This document shows, one piece after another, positions 1-8,352 of a DNA stretch of 34,209 nucleotides (its first letter is position 1; each line of letters begins with the position of its first letter). Source of the DNA: an uncultured Mycoplasmatota bacterium (GTDB taxonomy: Bacteria; Bacillota_I; Bacilli_A; RF39; UBA660); assembly GCA_947649355.1 (NCBI GenBank), contig CANSRG010000010.1, positions 1 to 34,209 on the forward strand, given 5' to 3'. The notes beneath the pieces are model-generated. The model ran no database searches. It worked only from the letters and a program-made list of their open reading frames with translations, and was not told where the DNA came from. The translations under genes and the position numbers were made by a program.

Positions 1-52
1 TATTTCAATAATTATCACTTTTTTGTATCTACACACACTATTTGACAATTAT
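1..52 (-). repeat. Dispersed 3' hairpin repeat, copy 1 (cut by window edge)
   Basis: Bases 1-46 match 27044-27090 almost base for base, including the distinctive stretch TATCTACACACACTATTTGAC, and match 31296-31315 in part. On the minus strand the element sits just past the stop of the gene ending at 59. The other two copies also contain a terminator hairpin; in this copy that part would lie beyond the left edge. It is read here as a repeated 3'-UTR/terminator element. Confidence 0.7.
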
Positions 53-58
53 CCTGAA

Positions 59-829
59 TTATTTGCAATTATCTACGTTCCAAATACATTGGAAACAATC
101 TTCATAAAAACTACTATAATTTTGGTCCCATCCATCAACCCAACTAAAAACTAAATCTATTACTGCAGGTAAAAAGAAAATACAAACACCCGCAACACAA
201 CGGAACAAAAAGGAACGAACTGATTTTTTAATTTCATCATCTTTAGCACCAGTAATTGCCTTAAAAAAATCATAAGCTCCATAAGCAATAATAATAAAAG
301 GAATTAAAATCTTAAGAAGTCTTACTATTTGCCCAATTACAAAGAAGGTTGGTCGAAGCCCCGAATAATCTACCTCAGTATTATTAGAAGAATTATTACC
401 ATCTACATCACCAGAAGAAGTTCCCCCTTGATTCTCTCTAGCCATGTAATAATCGCATATGTACCCTCCACCATTTTTAGAACAACAATGAACTAAATTG
501 GTATCTGTCTGTTCATCTTTTCGCTCAGAAAATTCACTTGTTGTCACATATTGCCATTTTGTTTGATCTTGCAAAGTACATCCATTAGTAGTGGTATTTG
601 GTTTTGATTCTTTCTTTTTATAAGAATCGCAATACCAAATCTTTGAACCCTCTTCATTACAACAAACAATTTTCTCATCTTTTGTTTCTTTAGAATTATC
701 TTTTGTTCCCATAACAGTACTTTTATAAAACCATGATTCATCTGCTAAATCACAATAATTACTAGCAAAAACATTAGGAATGAACAAAAAGAAAAAAGCA
801 CAAAGAAATAACATTAAATATTTTTTCAT
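59..829 (-). CDS. Pilin-like (TrbC/VirB2-type) membrane protein with duplicated Cys-rich ectodomain
   Basis: A 256-residue predicted membrane protein, last in a run of five paralogues. Residues 1-22 are a signal peptide ending FIPNVFA. The exported part holds two copies of a four-cysteine unit, C26/C56-C57/C67 and C84/C115-C116/C125, each with a Trp-x-Tyr or Trp-Phe-Tyr near its start and a CDxY at its end. A low-complexity Gly/Ser/Asn linker follows, then helix 1 (about 162-190), the loop AKDDEIKKS (195-203), helix 2 (about 207-231) and a tail with C245-x2-C248-x6-C255. The two-helix arrangement resembles TrbC/VirB2 pilins, but no secretion ATPase or coupling protein is nearby, so a conjugation role is not supported. 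It starts 9 bases after the stop of the preceding gene with a GAGGTGA ribosome site. Function unknown. Confidence 0.85.
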   Translation of the reverse strand: MKKYLMLFLCAFFFLFIPNVFASNYCDLADESWFYKSTVMGTKDNSKETKDEKIVCCNEEGSKIWYCDSYKKKESKPNTTTNGCTLQDQTKWQYVTTSEFSERKDEQTDTNLVHCCSKNGGGYICDYYMARENQGGTSSGDVDGNNSSNNTEVDYSGLRPTFFVIGQIVRLLKILIPFIIIAYGAYDFFKAITGAKDDEIKKSVRSFLFRCVAGVCIFFLPAVIDLVFSWVDGWDQNYSSFYEDCFQCIWNVDNCK

Positions 830-838
830 ACGTTCACC

Positions 839-1702
839 TCACTTACATTCTGTAACTCGAAGTACACACTTTTGACAGGCATTAAAATCGCCTTTTATAG
901 CCACAAAATCACTAATCATTGAAAAGACAACACTTACAATAGTAGGAATAAAGAAAATAACTACACCTGCTATCGCTCTCATCAATAAAGAATGCGTAGC
1001 TTTTTTAATTTCATCATCTTTAGATGCTGTAATAGCTCGGAAAAAATCAACAACTCCATATAAAATAATTAAAAAAGGAATTAAAATTTTTACTACTAAA
1101 ACTACATTTCCAATAAATTTTAAAGGTTCTTTTAATTTTTGACAATTATCTGTAACAGGAGGAATTTCTTCTTTTGGTGGAATGTGAATAGAGCCAGAAT
1201 TATTAGAAGAACCAATATCTTCTCCCTTATCAATTTTATCTTGGAATGTTTGATTAAAATAATAAATATCGCCAGATTCTCCTGGACCATCTCCATTATT
1301 CATAACTACACGGTCTTTAGTAGTAACAAAAGCATTTTGTTCCATTAACTCATCAAATGTATATTTTTTACAAGAAGATTCAGTCTTACAAAGAACATAT
1401 TTATTATTTTTATCAACATAGTAAAACATTCTTGTCGTGCCTGTTAAAGTATCATTATATAATTGCTGTGCATATTCACTAAAACTATAAGAAATACCTT
1501 GATACATAATACGATTATTCGCAAAAGAAGCTCCATCTGCACCAGGTTGAATTTCTACACATCCTGGACTTGTTCCAGAACATAAATTATAATTTCCATT
1601 TTCTAATTTATAATAATAATGATTTGATAAATTTTCTGCAAATACAGGTGTTAAAAAACCTACAAAAAGAAATATCAAAAAGAAAAATAATCTTTTTTTC
1701 AT
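839..1702 (-). CDS. Pilin-like (TrbC/VirB2-type) membrane protein, paralogue
   Basis: A 287-residue member of the same family. It has a signal peptide at 1-22 (ending TPVFA) and an ectodomain with two related segments (about 29-50 and 93-114), each of pattern YY-x(6-8)-Y-x-LC-x(5-6)-C, suggesting an internal duplication. A proline-rich stretch (about 173-183) precedes helix 1 (about 193-221), the cytoplasmic-type loop SKDDEIKKA (227-235), helix 2 (about 240-265) and the conserved tail C276-x2-C279-x6-C286. The start codon overlaps the previous stop by one base (TAATG), so the two genes are probably translationally coupled. Ligand and partner are unknown. A structural or adhesive role at the cell surface is a guess from the architecture. 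Confidence 0.85.
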   Translation of the reverse strand: MKKRLFFFLIFLFVGFLTPVFAENLSNHYYYKLENGNYNLCSGTSPGCVEIQPGADGASFANNRIMYQGISYSFSEYAQQLYNDTLTGTTRMFYYVDKNNKYVLCKTESSCKKYTFDELMEQNAFVTTKDRVVMNNGDGPGESGDIYYFNQTFQDKIDKGEDIGSSNNSGSIHIPPKEEIPPVTDNCQKLKEPLKFIGNVVLVVKILIPFLIILYGVVDFFRAITASKDDEIKKATHSLLMRAIAGVVIFFIPTIVSVVFSMISDFVAIKGDFNACQKCVLRVTECK

Positions 1703-2559
1703 TAGTTACCCATCCCTTCTATGTGACAACTAGAACTATTGCAACTATTGACATCACAATCTTTATTAAACAAACATTCTGTACAACAACACCAAGAATT
1801 TTTATACTCACTCCACTCATTTATCATATTTAAAAGAACTTGAAGAATACCTGGAAGTAAGAATATGAAAAGGCCTGCAACGATACGAATTCCAATCGAT
1901 TTAATTGCTTTTTTTATTTCATCATCTTTAGAAGAAACCATGGCCTTATATAAATCATAAGCACCATAAACAATAATTAAAATAGGAACTAAAATTTTCA
2001 CTAAACGAAGAATTACTCCTACAAACTTCATAGGTTTACGATAAGATGGCATACTACAAATTGTTTCCATATCTGTATCTTTGATAGGATAATTCACATC
2101 ATAATCTGGTGACTCAGTATTAAAATCATCCTCATTAGGAGGAGTAACATCTTCTTCATCAGAAGAATCGGATACCAAAGAAAGTCTATATCCATCAAAA
2201 CCTTCTACATCTTCCTCTTTAAATCCGGCATAAACTTTATAATTGAACAAAAAATTATTAACGATCAAAATAGGATAACATTTTTCATATTCTTTATAAT
2301 AAAAGTCTAAACTCTTCCAATTTTTTACATCTTCACGATTCCCTTGACCATCATTGTTGTATATATCTTTACAATTATTCTCGTCCTTACAATAAGTTCT
2401 AATATGAGCAGTCGGTCTATCATTTTCATCAAATGAAACAACAACATCATTTCCAATAGAATCCTCATATTTACATGTTCGTGTAATCTCCTTTGCAGAA
2501 ACTTGACTTACACTAAATAAAAGAAGAATCAAAAATAAAAAATACTTCACTTTTTTCAT
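1702..2559 (-). CDS. Pilin-like (TrbC/VirB2-type) membrane protein, paralogue with CxY module
   Basis: A 285-residue member of the array. It has a signal peptide (about 1-22, ending QVSA), then a module starting C29-K-Y and running through alternating hydrophobic residues to an N-D-x-P turn. The same module type recurs in the neighbouring 519-residue protein. An acidic linker (about 131-160) leads to helix 1 (about 178-206), the loop SKDDEIKKA (210-218), helix 2 (about 223-246) and an unusually cysteine-rich tail (C257-C259, C262, C268, C273, C278) that still contains the family C-x2-C-x5-C. A TATAAT box with no clear -35 precedes the gene near 2594-2599, after the terminator of the upstream gene, so it may start its own transcript. 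Confidence 0.85.
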   Translation of the reverse strand: MKKVKYFLFLILLLFSVSQVSAKEITRTCKYEDSIGNDVVVSFDENDRPTAHIRTYCKDENNCKDIYNNDGQGNREDVKNWKSLDFYYKEYEKCYPILIVNNFLFNYKVYAGFKEEDVEGFDGYRLSLVSDSSDEEDVTPPNEDDFNTESPDYDVNYPIKDTDMETICSMPSYRKPMKFVGVILRLVKILVPILIIVYGAYDLYKAMVSSKDDEIKKAIKSIGIRIVAGLFIFLLPGILQVLLNMINEWSEYKNSWCCCTECLFNKDCDVNSCNSSSCHIEGMGN

Positions 2560-2603
2560 ACCAATTCCCCACTTTTTGTTAAAGCTAATATTATTATAAC
2601 AAA

Positions 2604-2641
2604 GAAAGAAAAAAATAACTAGAATATTTTACATATCTAGT
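2604..2641 (-). terminator. Intrinsic terminator after the 519-residue pilin-like gene
   Basis: On the minus strand ACTAG-ATAT (2641-2633) pairs with ATAT-A-CTAGT (2627-2618, one bulged A) around a five-base loop and is followed by TATTTTTTTC. The stem begins at the stop codon (2637-2639). Confidence 0.7.
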
Positions 2642-4196
2642 CACTTTCTTCAATTTTACATTTATTTTCATCAAAAGGATCTAAAATACAATTTACACAA
2701 TTACTTGCTTTATTATTTTCTTTACTACCTATAATATCCGAAGCTAAATCAAACACAAATTGTAAAATCCCTGGTAATAAAAAGATTAAAACAGCTATCC
2801 CAATACGTTTCAAAATATTTACAACATATTTTTTAGCATCTTCGGTTTTCCCAGCAGTAATAATTAAAAATAAATTACGTGTTCCCATATAAATAATTAA
2901 AACAGGAACAAAAATCTTGACAATATAGATTAAAATTCCTAAAAATTTTAAAGTTCTTGATACAGTAGGAATTTCACAAAAACCACTTAAACTAATATCA
3001 CATTCTCCATTTTCACACAAGCGAATTGGTGTAAAACCAGGTTTTGTATGCTCGTTTCCATTTTTATCATTGACTTGATCTTGATTTAAAATCTCTCGAT
3101 CTTCCTCAGCTACCAAAGTCATTTCCAAAGAATGAGAAGAATCTGGCTCACTACGAATAGTTTTCTTTGTTTTAGCAGATTTATCTATCCATAAAGAACC
3201 TTGTTCCTCACAAGACGAGGCTATTTGAAAAGAAGAATCAGGAGTTAAAGTATATCTTAAAGTTTCATTAACACTTTCATATTGAATAAAAAATTTTGGT
3301 ACTCCATTTGCTACAACATATAATACATGAGCATTATTAGTTCCTGGTAAACCACCATTCGCATCATACTCACAAGACATATATTCTCCAAGAGTTTCAG
3401 AAATATTCACAGAAGAAGATGATTTATCTTTATCTAATTCTCCTACTATAAACAATAAATCCATCGATCTACATATTTCTCTTTCCGCACAAAGGTCATA
3501 AGAATTACCAAAAGCACCAAGAGCTCGATAAATATTATTGGGACAAGTTAGTTCAGTTTTATCTTTACTTAAAAACGATTCAATTAACAAATTAGATGTA
3601 TAAACAGGATAAAACTGTGAAGGTCTATCTTCGCGAGCCGAAACTTTTTGATTTTTATCAACAGTAACAATAATCTGTGGATCATTATCTCCCATATTAT
3701 AATAACAAACAAGTTCTTCTCCTACCTCTTCTTCTTCATTTAAAGAAATTTGTTTAGCACTACCATAAGAATAATATTTTCCACTACTAGTAGTTTGATT
3801 TTGAATATCATTTAAATCATTACTAAAATATGCTTTTACACCATCTGTAAAAAAATGTCCCTGCTCATAACTAGGAGAAGAAGTTTGCACGGTTGCATAA
3901 GTTGGACAAGTACCTAAAGAAGAACGTAAATGTTGATGAACATCAAAATTACTTGTTCCTGCTTCATCGACCCAAACACGTCTTCCTCCATTCGGAGTCC
4001 AATAACAATCTAGAACAACATGACCAAAACTAGAATTATAACCCATATCGCAAGTCATCGTGCCATCAATAGCATTATTAGATGAAACACTAGGAATTTG
4101 GTATTCACATTGAAACAAAGTATCTTCTAAAGCATATACAGTTTGACAACAACTTATAATAAGAATAGTAAAGAATAAATATTTGAGTTTTTTCAT
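2637..4196 (-). CDS. Pilin-like (TrbC/VirB2-type) membrane protein with large multi-module ectodomain
   Basis: The largest of the five paralogues, 519 residues. A signal peptide (about 1-22) is followed by a roughly 385-residue exported region rich in cysteine. It shows several modules that open with C-[EY]-Y or C-Y-W (C30, C64, C164, C275) and continue into beta-type alternating hydrophobic stretches with an N-x2-V/P turn, like the module of the 285-residue neighbour. The membrane core is at 416-485. Its loop has diverged to GKTEDAKKY (449-457) in place of KDDEIKKA, the only one of the five to do so. The C-terminal motif is kept as C500-x2-C503-x9-C513. It is flanked by terminators at both ends, so it is probably transcribed partly on its own. 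Function unknown. Confidence 0.85.
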   Translation of the reverse strand: MKKLKYLFFTILIISCCQTVYALEDTLFQCEYQIPSVSSNNAIDGTMTCDMGYNSSFGHVVLDCYWTPNGGRRVWVDEAGTSNFDVHQHLRSSLGTCPTYATVQTSSPSYEQGHFFTDGVKAYFSNDLNDIQNQTTSSGKYYSYGSAKQISLNEEEEVGEELVCYYNMGDNDPQIIVTVDKNQKVSAREDRPSQFYPVYTSNLLIESFLSKDKTELTCPNNIYRALGAFGNSYDLCAEREICRSMDLLFIVGELDKDKSSSSVNISETLGEYMSCEYDANGGLPGTNNAHVLYVVANGVPKFFIQYESVNETLRYTLTPDSSFQIASSCEEQGSLWIDKSAKTKKTIRSEPDSSHSLEMTLVAEEDREILNQDQVNDKNGNEHTKPGFTPIRLCENGECDISLSGFCEIPTVSRTLKFLGILIYIVKIFVPVLIIYMGTRNLFLIITAGKTEDAKKYVVNILKRIGIAVLIFLLPGILQFVFDLASDIIGSKENNKASNCVNCILDPFDENKCKIEESD

Positions 4197-4236
4197 AACA
4201 ATCCTCTTCCTTTTCTACTACTAGTATATCAAGAAC

Positions 4237-4262
4237 AAAAAAAAAAAACTAGTCAAAACTAG
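4237..4262 (-). terminator. Weak intrinsic terminator after the 124-residue pilin-like gene
   Basis: On the minus strand CTAGT-TTTG-ACTAG (4262-4249) is followed by twelve T (4248-4237), two bases after the stop codon. The stem is only five base pairs, so read-through into the rest of the array is likely. Confidence 0.6.
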
Positions 4263-4263
4263 C

Positions 4264-4638
4264 TTATTTCCATGCTTCTTCTGCAGCCCCTTCACATTCA
4301 GGGTCATTAGGACTTGTAATACAATGACGACAAACATCCCAATCTTCTTTAGCTCCAGAATCTCCAAAGTTAGAAATCATTCCAAATACAACATTAACAA
4401 GTGTTGGAATAAAGAAAATAATAACTGCAGAGATTGCTCTCATAGCTAAAGATTTTGTAGCCTTTTTAATCTCGTCATCTTTAGCAGCAACTACAGCTTT
4501 TCCTAAATCAAGCATTCCCCAAATAATAAGTAAAATAGGAATTACTATTTTAGCAACTAATAATACAATACCTACAATTTGCCAAATGTTAGCCGTATTA
4601 GCACAAAAACCATTTGCTTCTGTTCCAGGATTAACCAT
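4264..4638 (-). CDS. Minimal pilin-like (TrbC/VirB2-type) two-helix protein
   Basis: A 124-residue protein that is essentially the shared core of the array without a signal peptide or ectodomain. It has a short N-terminus with one Cys (C12), helix 1 (about 19-45), the loop AKDDEIKKA (52-60), helix 2 (about 65-90) and the tail C103-x2-C106-x8-C115. It is the promoter-proximal gene behind a perfect TTGACA-17-TATAAT promoter and is followed by a weak terminator, so it is probably made in excess over the larger paralogues. That pattern would suit a major subunit with minor ectodomain-bearing partners, but this is inference. The ATG at 4638 has GAGG eight bases upstream. Confidence 0.85.
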   Translation of the reverse strand: MVNPGTEANGFCANTANIWQIVGIVLLVAKIVIPILLIIWGMLDLGKAVVAAKDDEIKKATKSLAMRAISAVIIFFIPTLVNVVFGMISNFGDSGAKEDWDVCRHCITSPNDPECEGAAEEAWK

Positions 4639-4673
4639 AATATAAACCTCATTTCTTTCTGTTACATAAGACT

Positions 4674-4702
4674 ATTATATAAATAAAATAAGTCCTTGTC
4701 AA
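4674..4702 (-). promoter_or_regulatory. Consensus sigma-A promoter of the pilin-like array
   Basis: TTGACA (4702-4697), a 17-base spacer and TATAAT (4679-4674) on the minus strand, 36 bases upstream of the ATG at 4638. It is the best match to consensus seen in the window. Confidence 0.85.
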
Positions 4703-4731
4703 ATTCTTTGTATAAAAAGTGTAAAGGAAAA

Positions 4732-6141
4732 TTAAATTTCTTCAATTTTCATTAAATTTGTTGTTCTATTTTCATCAGTATTAGGAAATCCTCCAGTAAT
4801 AACAACAACATCTTTTTCTTTTAAATCCATAAATTCTTTTGCTTTTAATACACTATTTTTCAAAACTTCATCAGTAGAATTCATTAAAGGCATCAATGTT
4901 GGATAAATACCATAATTTAAAATTAAACGTCTTCCATCTTTTTCATTAGGAGTTAAAGCAAGTATAGGTGCTTTTGGTCTAAAATTACTAATTAGTCTTG
5001 CAGTTCTTCCATGTACAGTTGCAGTGGTAATTAACTTAGCACTTAAACGATTTGCAGTATCTACAACAGCAGTCGCGATGGCATCTCTTGCATTAGTAAC
5101 AAAACGCATTTCTTCAATGTAATTATAATCAGCATATTGCTCAGTTACTTCACATATTCTAGCCATAGCCGCGACAGTTTCAATAGGATGTTTTCCAATT
5201 GTAGTTTCTCCAGATAACATAACTGCATCAGTTCCATCTAAAACAGCATTTGCAATATCACTGGTCTCTGCTCTTTTTGGACGAATATTATCCATCATTG
5301 TTTCAAGCATTTCTGTTGCAACAATACAGATTTTGTTTTTACGACGAACAATTTTTATCATTTCTTTTTGACGAATTGGCACAAGTTCACTAGGAATCTC
5401 AGCTCCTAAATCACCTCTTGCTACCATAACGCCATCACTTACATCTAAAATTGCTTCCAAATTTTTAACTCCTAAAGCACTTTCAATTTTACAAATAATT
5501 TGTAAATCTTCTCTTCCATATTCTTTTAAAATTTCTTTCACTTCTAAAACATTTTCTGGAGTAGATACAAAAGAAATAGCTAAAAATTCTCCACCATGTT
5601 CACAAGCATACTTAATATCTTCTAAATCAGCATCACTAACATAAGGAATATCAAGGTTTACACCAGGTACACTCATACTCTTACGATTTCCAAGAGTTCC
5701 ACCAGAAATAATTTTACAAGTAATACCATCTTCCTCAACACTAAGAACTTCTAATTTCATCTTAGCATTTTCAAGTAATACTGTATCACCTATTTTAACA
5801 GAAGATAAAGCAGAAGGATGATTTACAGAAAAACGCTCACTAGTTCCAAGAACACTTTCTTTTACAATACGAATTGTTTTACCATTTTCTAATAAAATAC
5901 CATCGCCTTCCATTACTCCACTACGAAACTCAGGCCCTTTTGTATCCCATAAAATAGCTACACTTAATCCAGTTCTTTTACGTACTTCACGTACTGAATC
6001 TTGAGCTTTTTGTCTTTCTTCTAATGTAGCATGAGAAAAATTGATACGCGCAACATTCATACCATTTAAAACCATTTGTTCCATAACATCTGCATCATTA
6101 CTATTAGGTCCGATACTACATACAATTTTTGTTTTTTTCAT
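4732..6141 (-). CDS. pyk: Pyruvate kinase
   Basis: Cytosolic glycolytic enzyme converting phosphoenolpyruvate and ADP to pyruvate and ATP. The 469 residues show the family order: TKIVCSIGP at 4-12, NVARINFSHA at 29-38, WDTKGPEFR in the early barrel, the catalytic lysine in IICKIES, MVARGDLGAEIP, ATEMLETM and the signature AETSDIANAVLDGTDAVMLS. The usual C-terminal allosteric domain is present and ends ITGG...TTNLMKIEEI. There is no added PEP-utiliser-like domain of the kind found in Bacillus, so the length is that of the short form. It has its own promoter (6174-6202), and the pilin-array promoter lies in the 93 bases downstream. With acetate kinase elsewhere in the window it fits a fermentative lifestyle. 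Confidence 0.97.
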   Translation of the reverse strand: MKKTKIVCSIGPNSNDADVMEQMVLNGMNVARINFSHATLEERQKAQDSVREVRKRTGLSVAILWDTKGPEFRSGVMEGDGILLENGKTIRIVKESVLGTSERFSVNHPSALSSVKIGDTVLLENAKMKLEVLSVEEDGITCKIISGGTLGNRKSMSVPGVNLDIPYVSDADLEDIKYACEHGGEFLAISFVSTPENVLEVKEILKEYGREDLQIICKIESALGVKNLEAILDVSDGVMVARGDLGAEIPSELVPIRQKEMIKIVRRKNKICIVATEMLETMMDNIRPKRAETSDIANAVLDGTDAVMLSGETTIGKHPIETVAAMARICEVTEQYADYNYIEEMRFVTNARDAIATAVVDTANRLSAKLITTATVHGRTARLISNFRPKAPILALTPNEKDGRRLILNYGIYPTLMPLMNSTDEVLKNSVLKAKEFMDLKEKDVVVITGGFPNTDENRTTNLMKIEEI

Positions 6142-6173
6142 AATATAAAAACACTCCTTTTCAAACTAGAAAA

Positions 6174-6202
6174 ATTCTACTACGTTTTCATCGAAAAATC
6201 AA
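6174..6202 (-). promoter_or_regulatory. Promoter of pyk
   Basis: TTGATT (6202-6197), 17-base spacer, TAGAAT (6179-6174) on the minus strand, about 33 bases before the pyk ATG. It is followed by an AAAAGGAGTG ribosome site. Confidence 0.7.
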
Positions 6203-6246
6203 GTATAACAATGAAAAAATAAACCAAAATAACAATGGTGAGACAA

Positions 6247-7533
6247 ATGAATTTAGAAAAACTAAAACAAAACTTAATTGATTTAATTATAAACAGTACT
6301 ACAGCATTTACATGTATAAATTACATAAAAGAAATCTTAAAAGAACATAATTTTAGAGAATTAGAAGAACAAAATATTTGGAATATACAAGAAGGAAACT
6401 ATTTTGTAACCAGAAACGATGCCTCTTTAATTGCTTTTAAAATAGGAAAAGAAAAAGATAATTTTTCCATTATAACAACCCATTCTGATACTCCATCTCT
6501 TCTTTTAAAACCAAAAGGCGAAAATGTAAAAGATAAGTTTTTAAAATATAATATCATGCCTTATGGAGGATTATTAAATTATGGTTGGTTAGATCATCCC
6601 CTTTCTTTAGCAGGAAGAATATTTATAAAAAAAGAAAATAAAATAAGAAAACAAATTATTGATTTAAAAAAAACAGTTGCCATAGTTCCTAGTGTTGCTA
6701 TCCATCAAAATGACAAAGCAAATACCAATTTAGATTTAAATAGTCAAATTGATTTACAACCTATTTTTACAATAACGGAAAAAGAAACAAGTTGGCAAAA
6801 ATTATTAGAAAAAGAATTAAAATTAAAAGAAAAAGAAGAAATTATAGATTATGATTTTTTCTTGTACAATAACGAAAAACCAACATTTATGGGATTAAAT
6901 GAAGAAATGTTAGTCTCTCCAAGAATTGATAATATTACAAGTGTCAGTGCCTCATTAGAAAGCTTTTTAGAAAGTAAAGATAAAAATATCAATGTGTTTT
7001 GTACATTTAACAATGAAGAAATAGGAAGTCTTACAAAAGAAGGCGCAGATAGTAATTTTTTATTAGATACCCTAAAAAGAATTGCGGGAAATTTAGAATT
7101 AGATATTGCAAGTACTTTAGCAAAATCATTCATTATAAGTTCTGATAACACTCATGCAGTTCATCCAAATCATGAAGAATTTAAAGATGATACTGGCTTT
7201 GCTTATTTAAACGAAGGGTTTTGTATTGTAAAAGAAACAGAATCCACGACAAATGCTTATTTTGGAAGTATATTAAAAACAATATGTCAAAAACATAAAA
7301 TAAAATATCAAAATGCTACTGCAAAAAATGATTTAACTGGTGGTTCTACATTAAGTGGTTTATCACTAAGACATGTCAGTGTTACATCAATTGATATTGG
7401 TCTTCCCCAACTAGCCATGCATTCTTCTATTGAAGTTTGTTCGATTAAAGATTATTATGAATTATATAAAATAATGAGTGCATTTTATAACACAAAGATT
7501 ATAGAAACAAAAGAAAGTACCAAACTTATTTAG
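6247..7533 (+). CDS. M18 family aminopeptidase
   Basis: Zinc aminopeptidase of the M18 (aspartyl aminopeptidase-like) family, expected to trim N-terminal acidic or neutral residues from peptides in the cytosol. Metal-binding and catalytic motifs appear in family order: THSDTPSLLLKP (H79, D81), NNEEIGS in place of the usual DNEEVGS, SSDNTHAVHPNH, then GGSTLSGL and the terminal DIGLPQLAMHSSIE. An ATG exists at 6235, but only the ATG at 6247 has a ribosome site at good distance (GGTGAG four bases upstream), so I start there, giving 428 residues. It is divergent from pyk, and its last eight bases overlap the end of the convergent RDD gene. Confidence 0.93.
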   Translation: MNLEKLKQNLIDLIINSTTAFTCINYIKEILKEHNFRELEEQNIWNIQEGNYFVTRNDASLIAFKIGKEKDNFSIITTHSDTPSLLLKPKGENVKDKFLKYNIMPYGGLLNYGWLDHPLSLAGRIFIKKENKIRKQIIDLKKTVAIVPSVAIHQNDKANTNLDLNSQIDLQPIFTITEKETSWQKLLEKELKLKEKEEIIDYDFFLYNNEKPTFMGLNEEMLVSPRIDNITSVSASLESFLESKDKNINVFCTFNNEEIGSLTKEGADSNFLLDTLKRIAGNLELDIASTLAKSFIISSDNTHAVHPNHEEFKDDTGFAYLNEGFCIVKETESTTNAYFGSILKTICQKHKIKYQNATAKNDLTGGSTLSGLSLRHVSVTSIDIGLPQLAMHSSIEVCSIKDYYELYKIMSAFYNTKIIETKESTKLI

Positions 7534-8296
7534 CACTTTCTTTTTTTGTAGTTTTCTTTTTTTCAGAAACATTCTTTTTTGTTGTTTTCTTCACAACCTT
7601 TTCTTCTGATTTTTTAAGTTCCTCACGTGGAATTTCAAATTCAGCTTCCATAACTTTTTGCTCTTCTTTTACTTTTTCTTCTTTTTCTTTATTTTCCAAA
7701 ATTGTACTAACTACCTTAGTATTTCCAACAAAATCATGAAGTCCTCGCCCATCTTGTCGAACCAATGCCATAAACAAAATAACATATAAAATAATAGAAC
7801 CAACAAGATTTACATTACTATAAATGGAATAATAATTATCTACAGAAAAAATATATACAATTGCTTGTAAAGCAATAGTAATAAGCATATTAGATAACAC
7901 AATACTACGTAAAAAATAATTTATAAATCCAGCTTCTTTTTCGTCATTTCGCACTACTCGTATTTGAAAGAAACGTTTACCAAGCGTTTGTCCATGGAAG
8001 AAATATTGAAATAGAACAAAATAAAGAAAAATACACACCAAATCAATAATTACATAATTCGTATTTAATCGATAAATTTGATAAGCAATCGGTCTATAAG
8101 CCTGTTCATATTCTTCCATACTAATCTCATTTTGATCGAGTTGTTCTCTTACCATCACAAGCTCATTGTATTTCTCAGAATACATAAGACGATTAGGATT
8201 TAAAAAAGGAATATAAGAAAACAATGAGACTACAAGAGAAATAATGAGTAAATCAAACACATAAGCCCCTGCTCTTTTAAAAAATAAACTTGTCAA
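7526..8296 (-). CDS. RDD family membrane protein with lysine-rich tail
   Basis: Integral membrane protein of the RDD family, a poorly characterised group of small transporter-like proteins. The N-terminal FFKRAGAYVFDLLI carries the Arg and Asp of the RDD signature. GQTLGKRFFQIRVV and GRGLHDFVGNTKVV are the other two family motifs. About four hydrophobic helices span residues 10-190. The last 55 residues are a charged coil ending in Lys/Thr repeats (KKTTKKNVSEKKKTTKK), probably cytoplasmic. The start is taken as TTG at 8296 because AGGAGGT lies six bases before it. A longer frame to 8314 would place that ribosome site inside the coding region. Overlaps the convergent aminopeptidase by eight bases. 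Confidence 0.88.
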   Translation of the reverse strand: MTSLFFKRAGAYVFDLLIISLVVSLFSYIPFLNPNRLMYSEKYNELVMVREQLDQNEISMEEYEQAYRPIAYQIYRLNTNYVIIDLVCIFLYFVLFQYFFHGQTLGKRFFQIRVVRNDEKEAGFINYFLRSIVLSNMLITIALQAIVYIFSVDNYYSIYSNVNLVGSIILYVILFMALVRQDGRGLHDFVGNTKVVSTILENKEKEEKVKEEQKVMEAEFEIPREELKKSEEKVVKKTTKKNVSEKKKTTKKESAK

Positions 8297-8321
8297 AAAA
8301 TGACCTCCTATCAATAAAAGA

Positions 8322-8330
8322 ATTATATCA
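8322..8330 (-). promoter_or_regulatory. Extended -10 promoter of the RDD gene
   Basis: TGATATAAT on the minus strand (8330-8322), about 25 bases before the TTG start. The -35 region is not convincing. Confidence 0.5.
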
Positions 8331-8352
8331 CGAGTTAATAAGGATTAAAAGA

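Noticed and set aside
1139-1833. Plus-strand open frames opposite the pilin-like genes
   Set aside because: They lie antisense to well-supported genes, have no ribosome site and no protein-like composition.
59-4638. A complete type IV secretion or conjugation system
   Set aside because: Only pilin-like proteins are present. No ATPase, coupling protein, relaxase or VirB6/8-like gene is visible in the window.
6849-7151. A 100-residue frame antisense to the M18 aminopeptidase
   Set aside because: It is the mirror frame of a gene with complete catalytic motifs, and no ribosome site is present.
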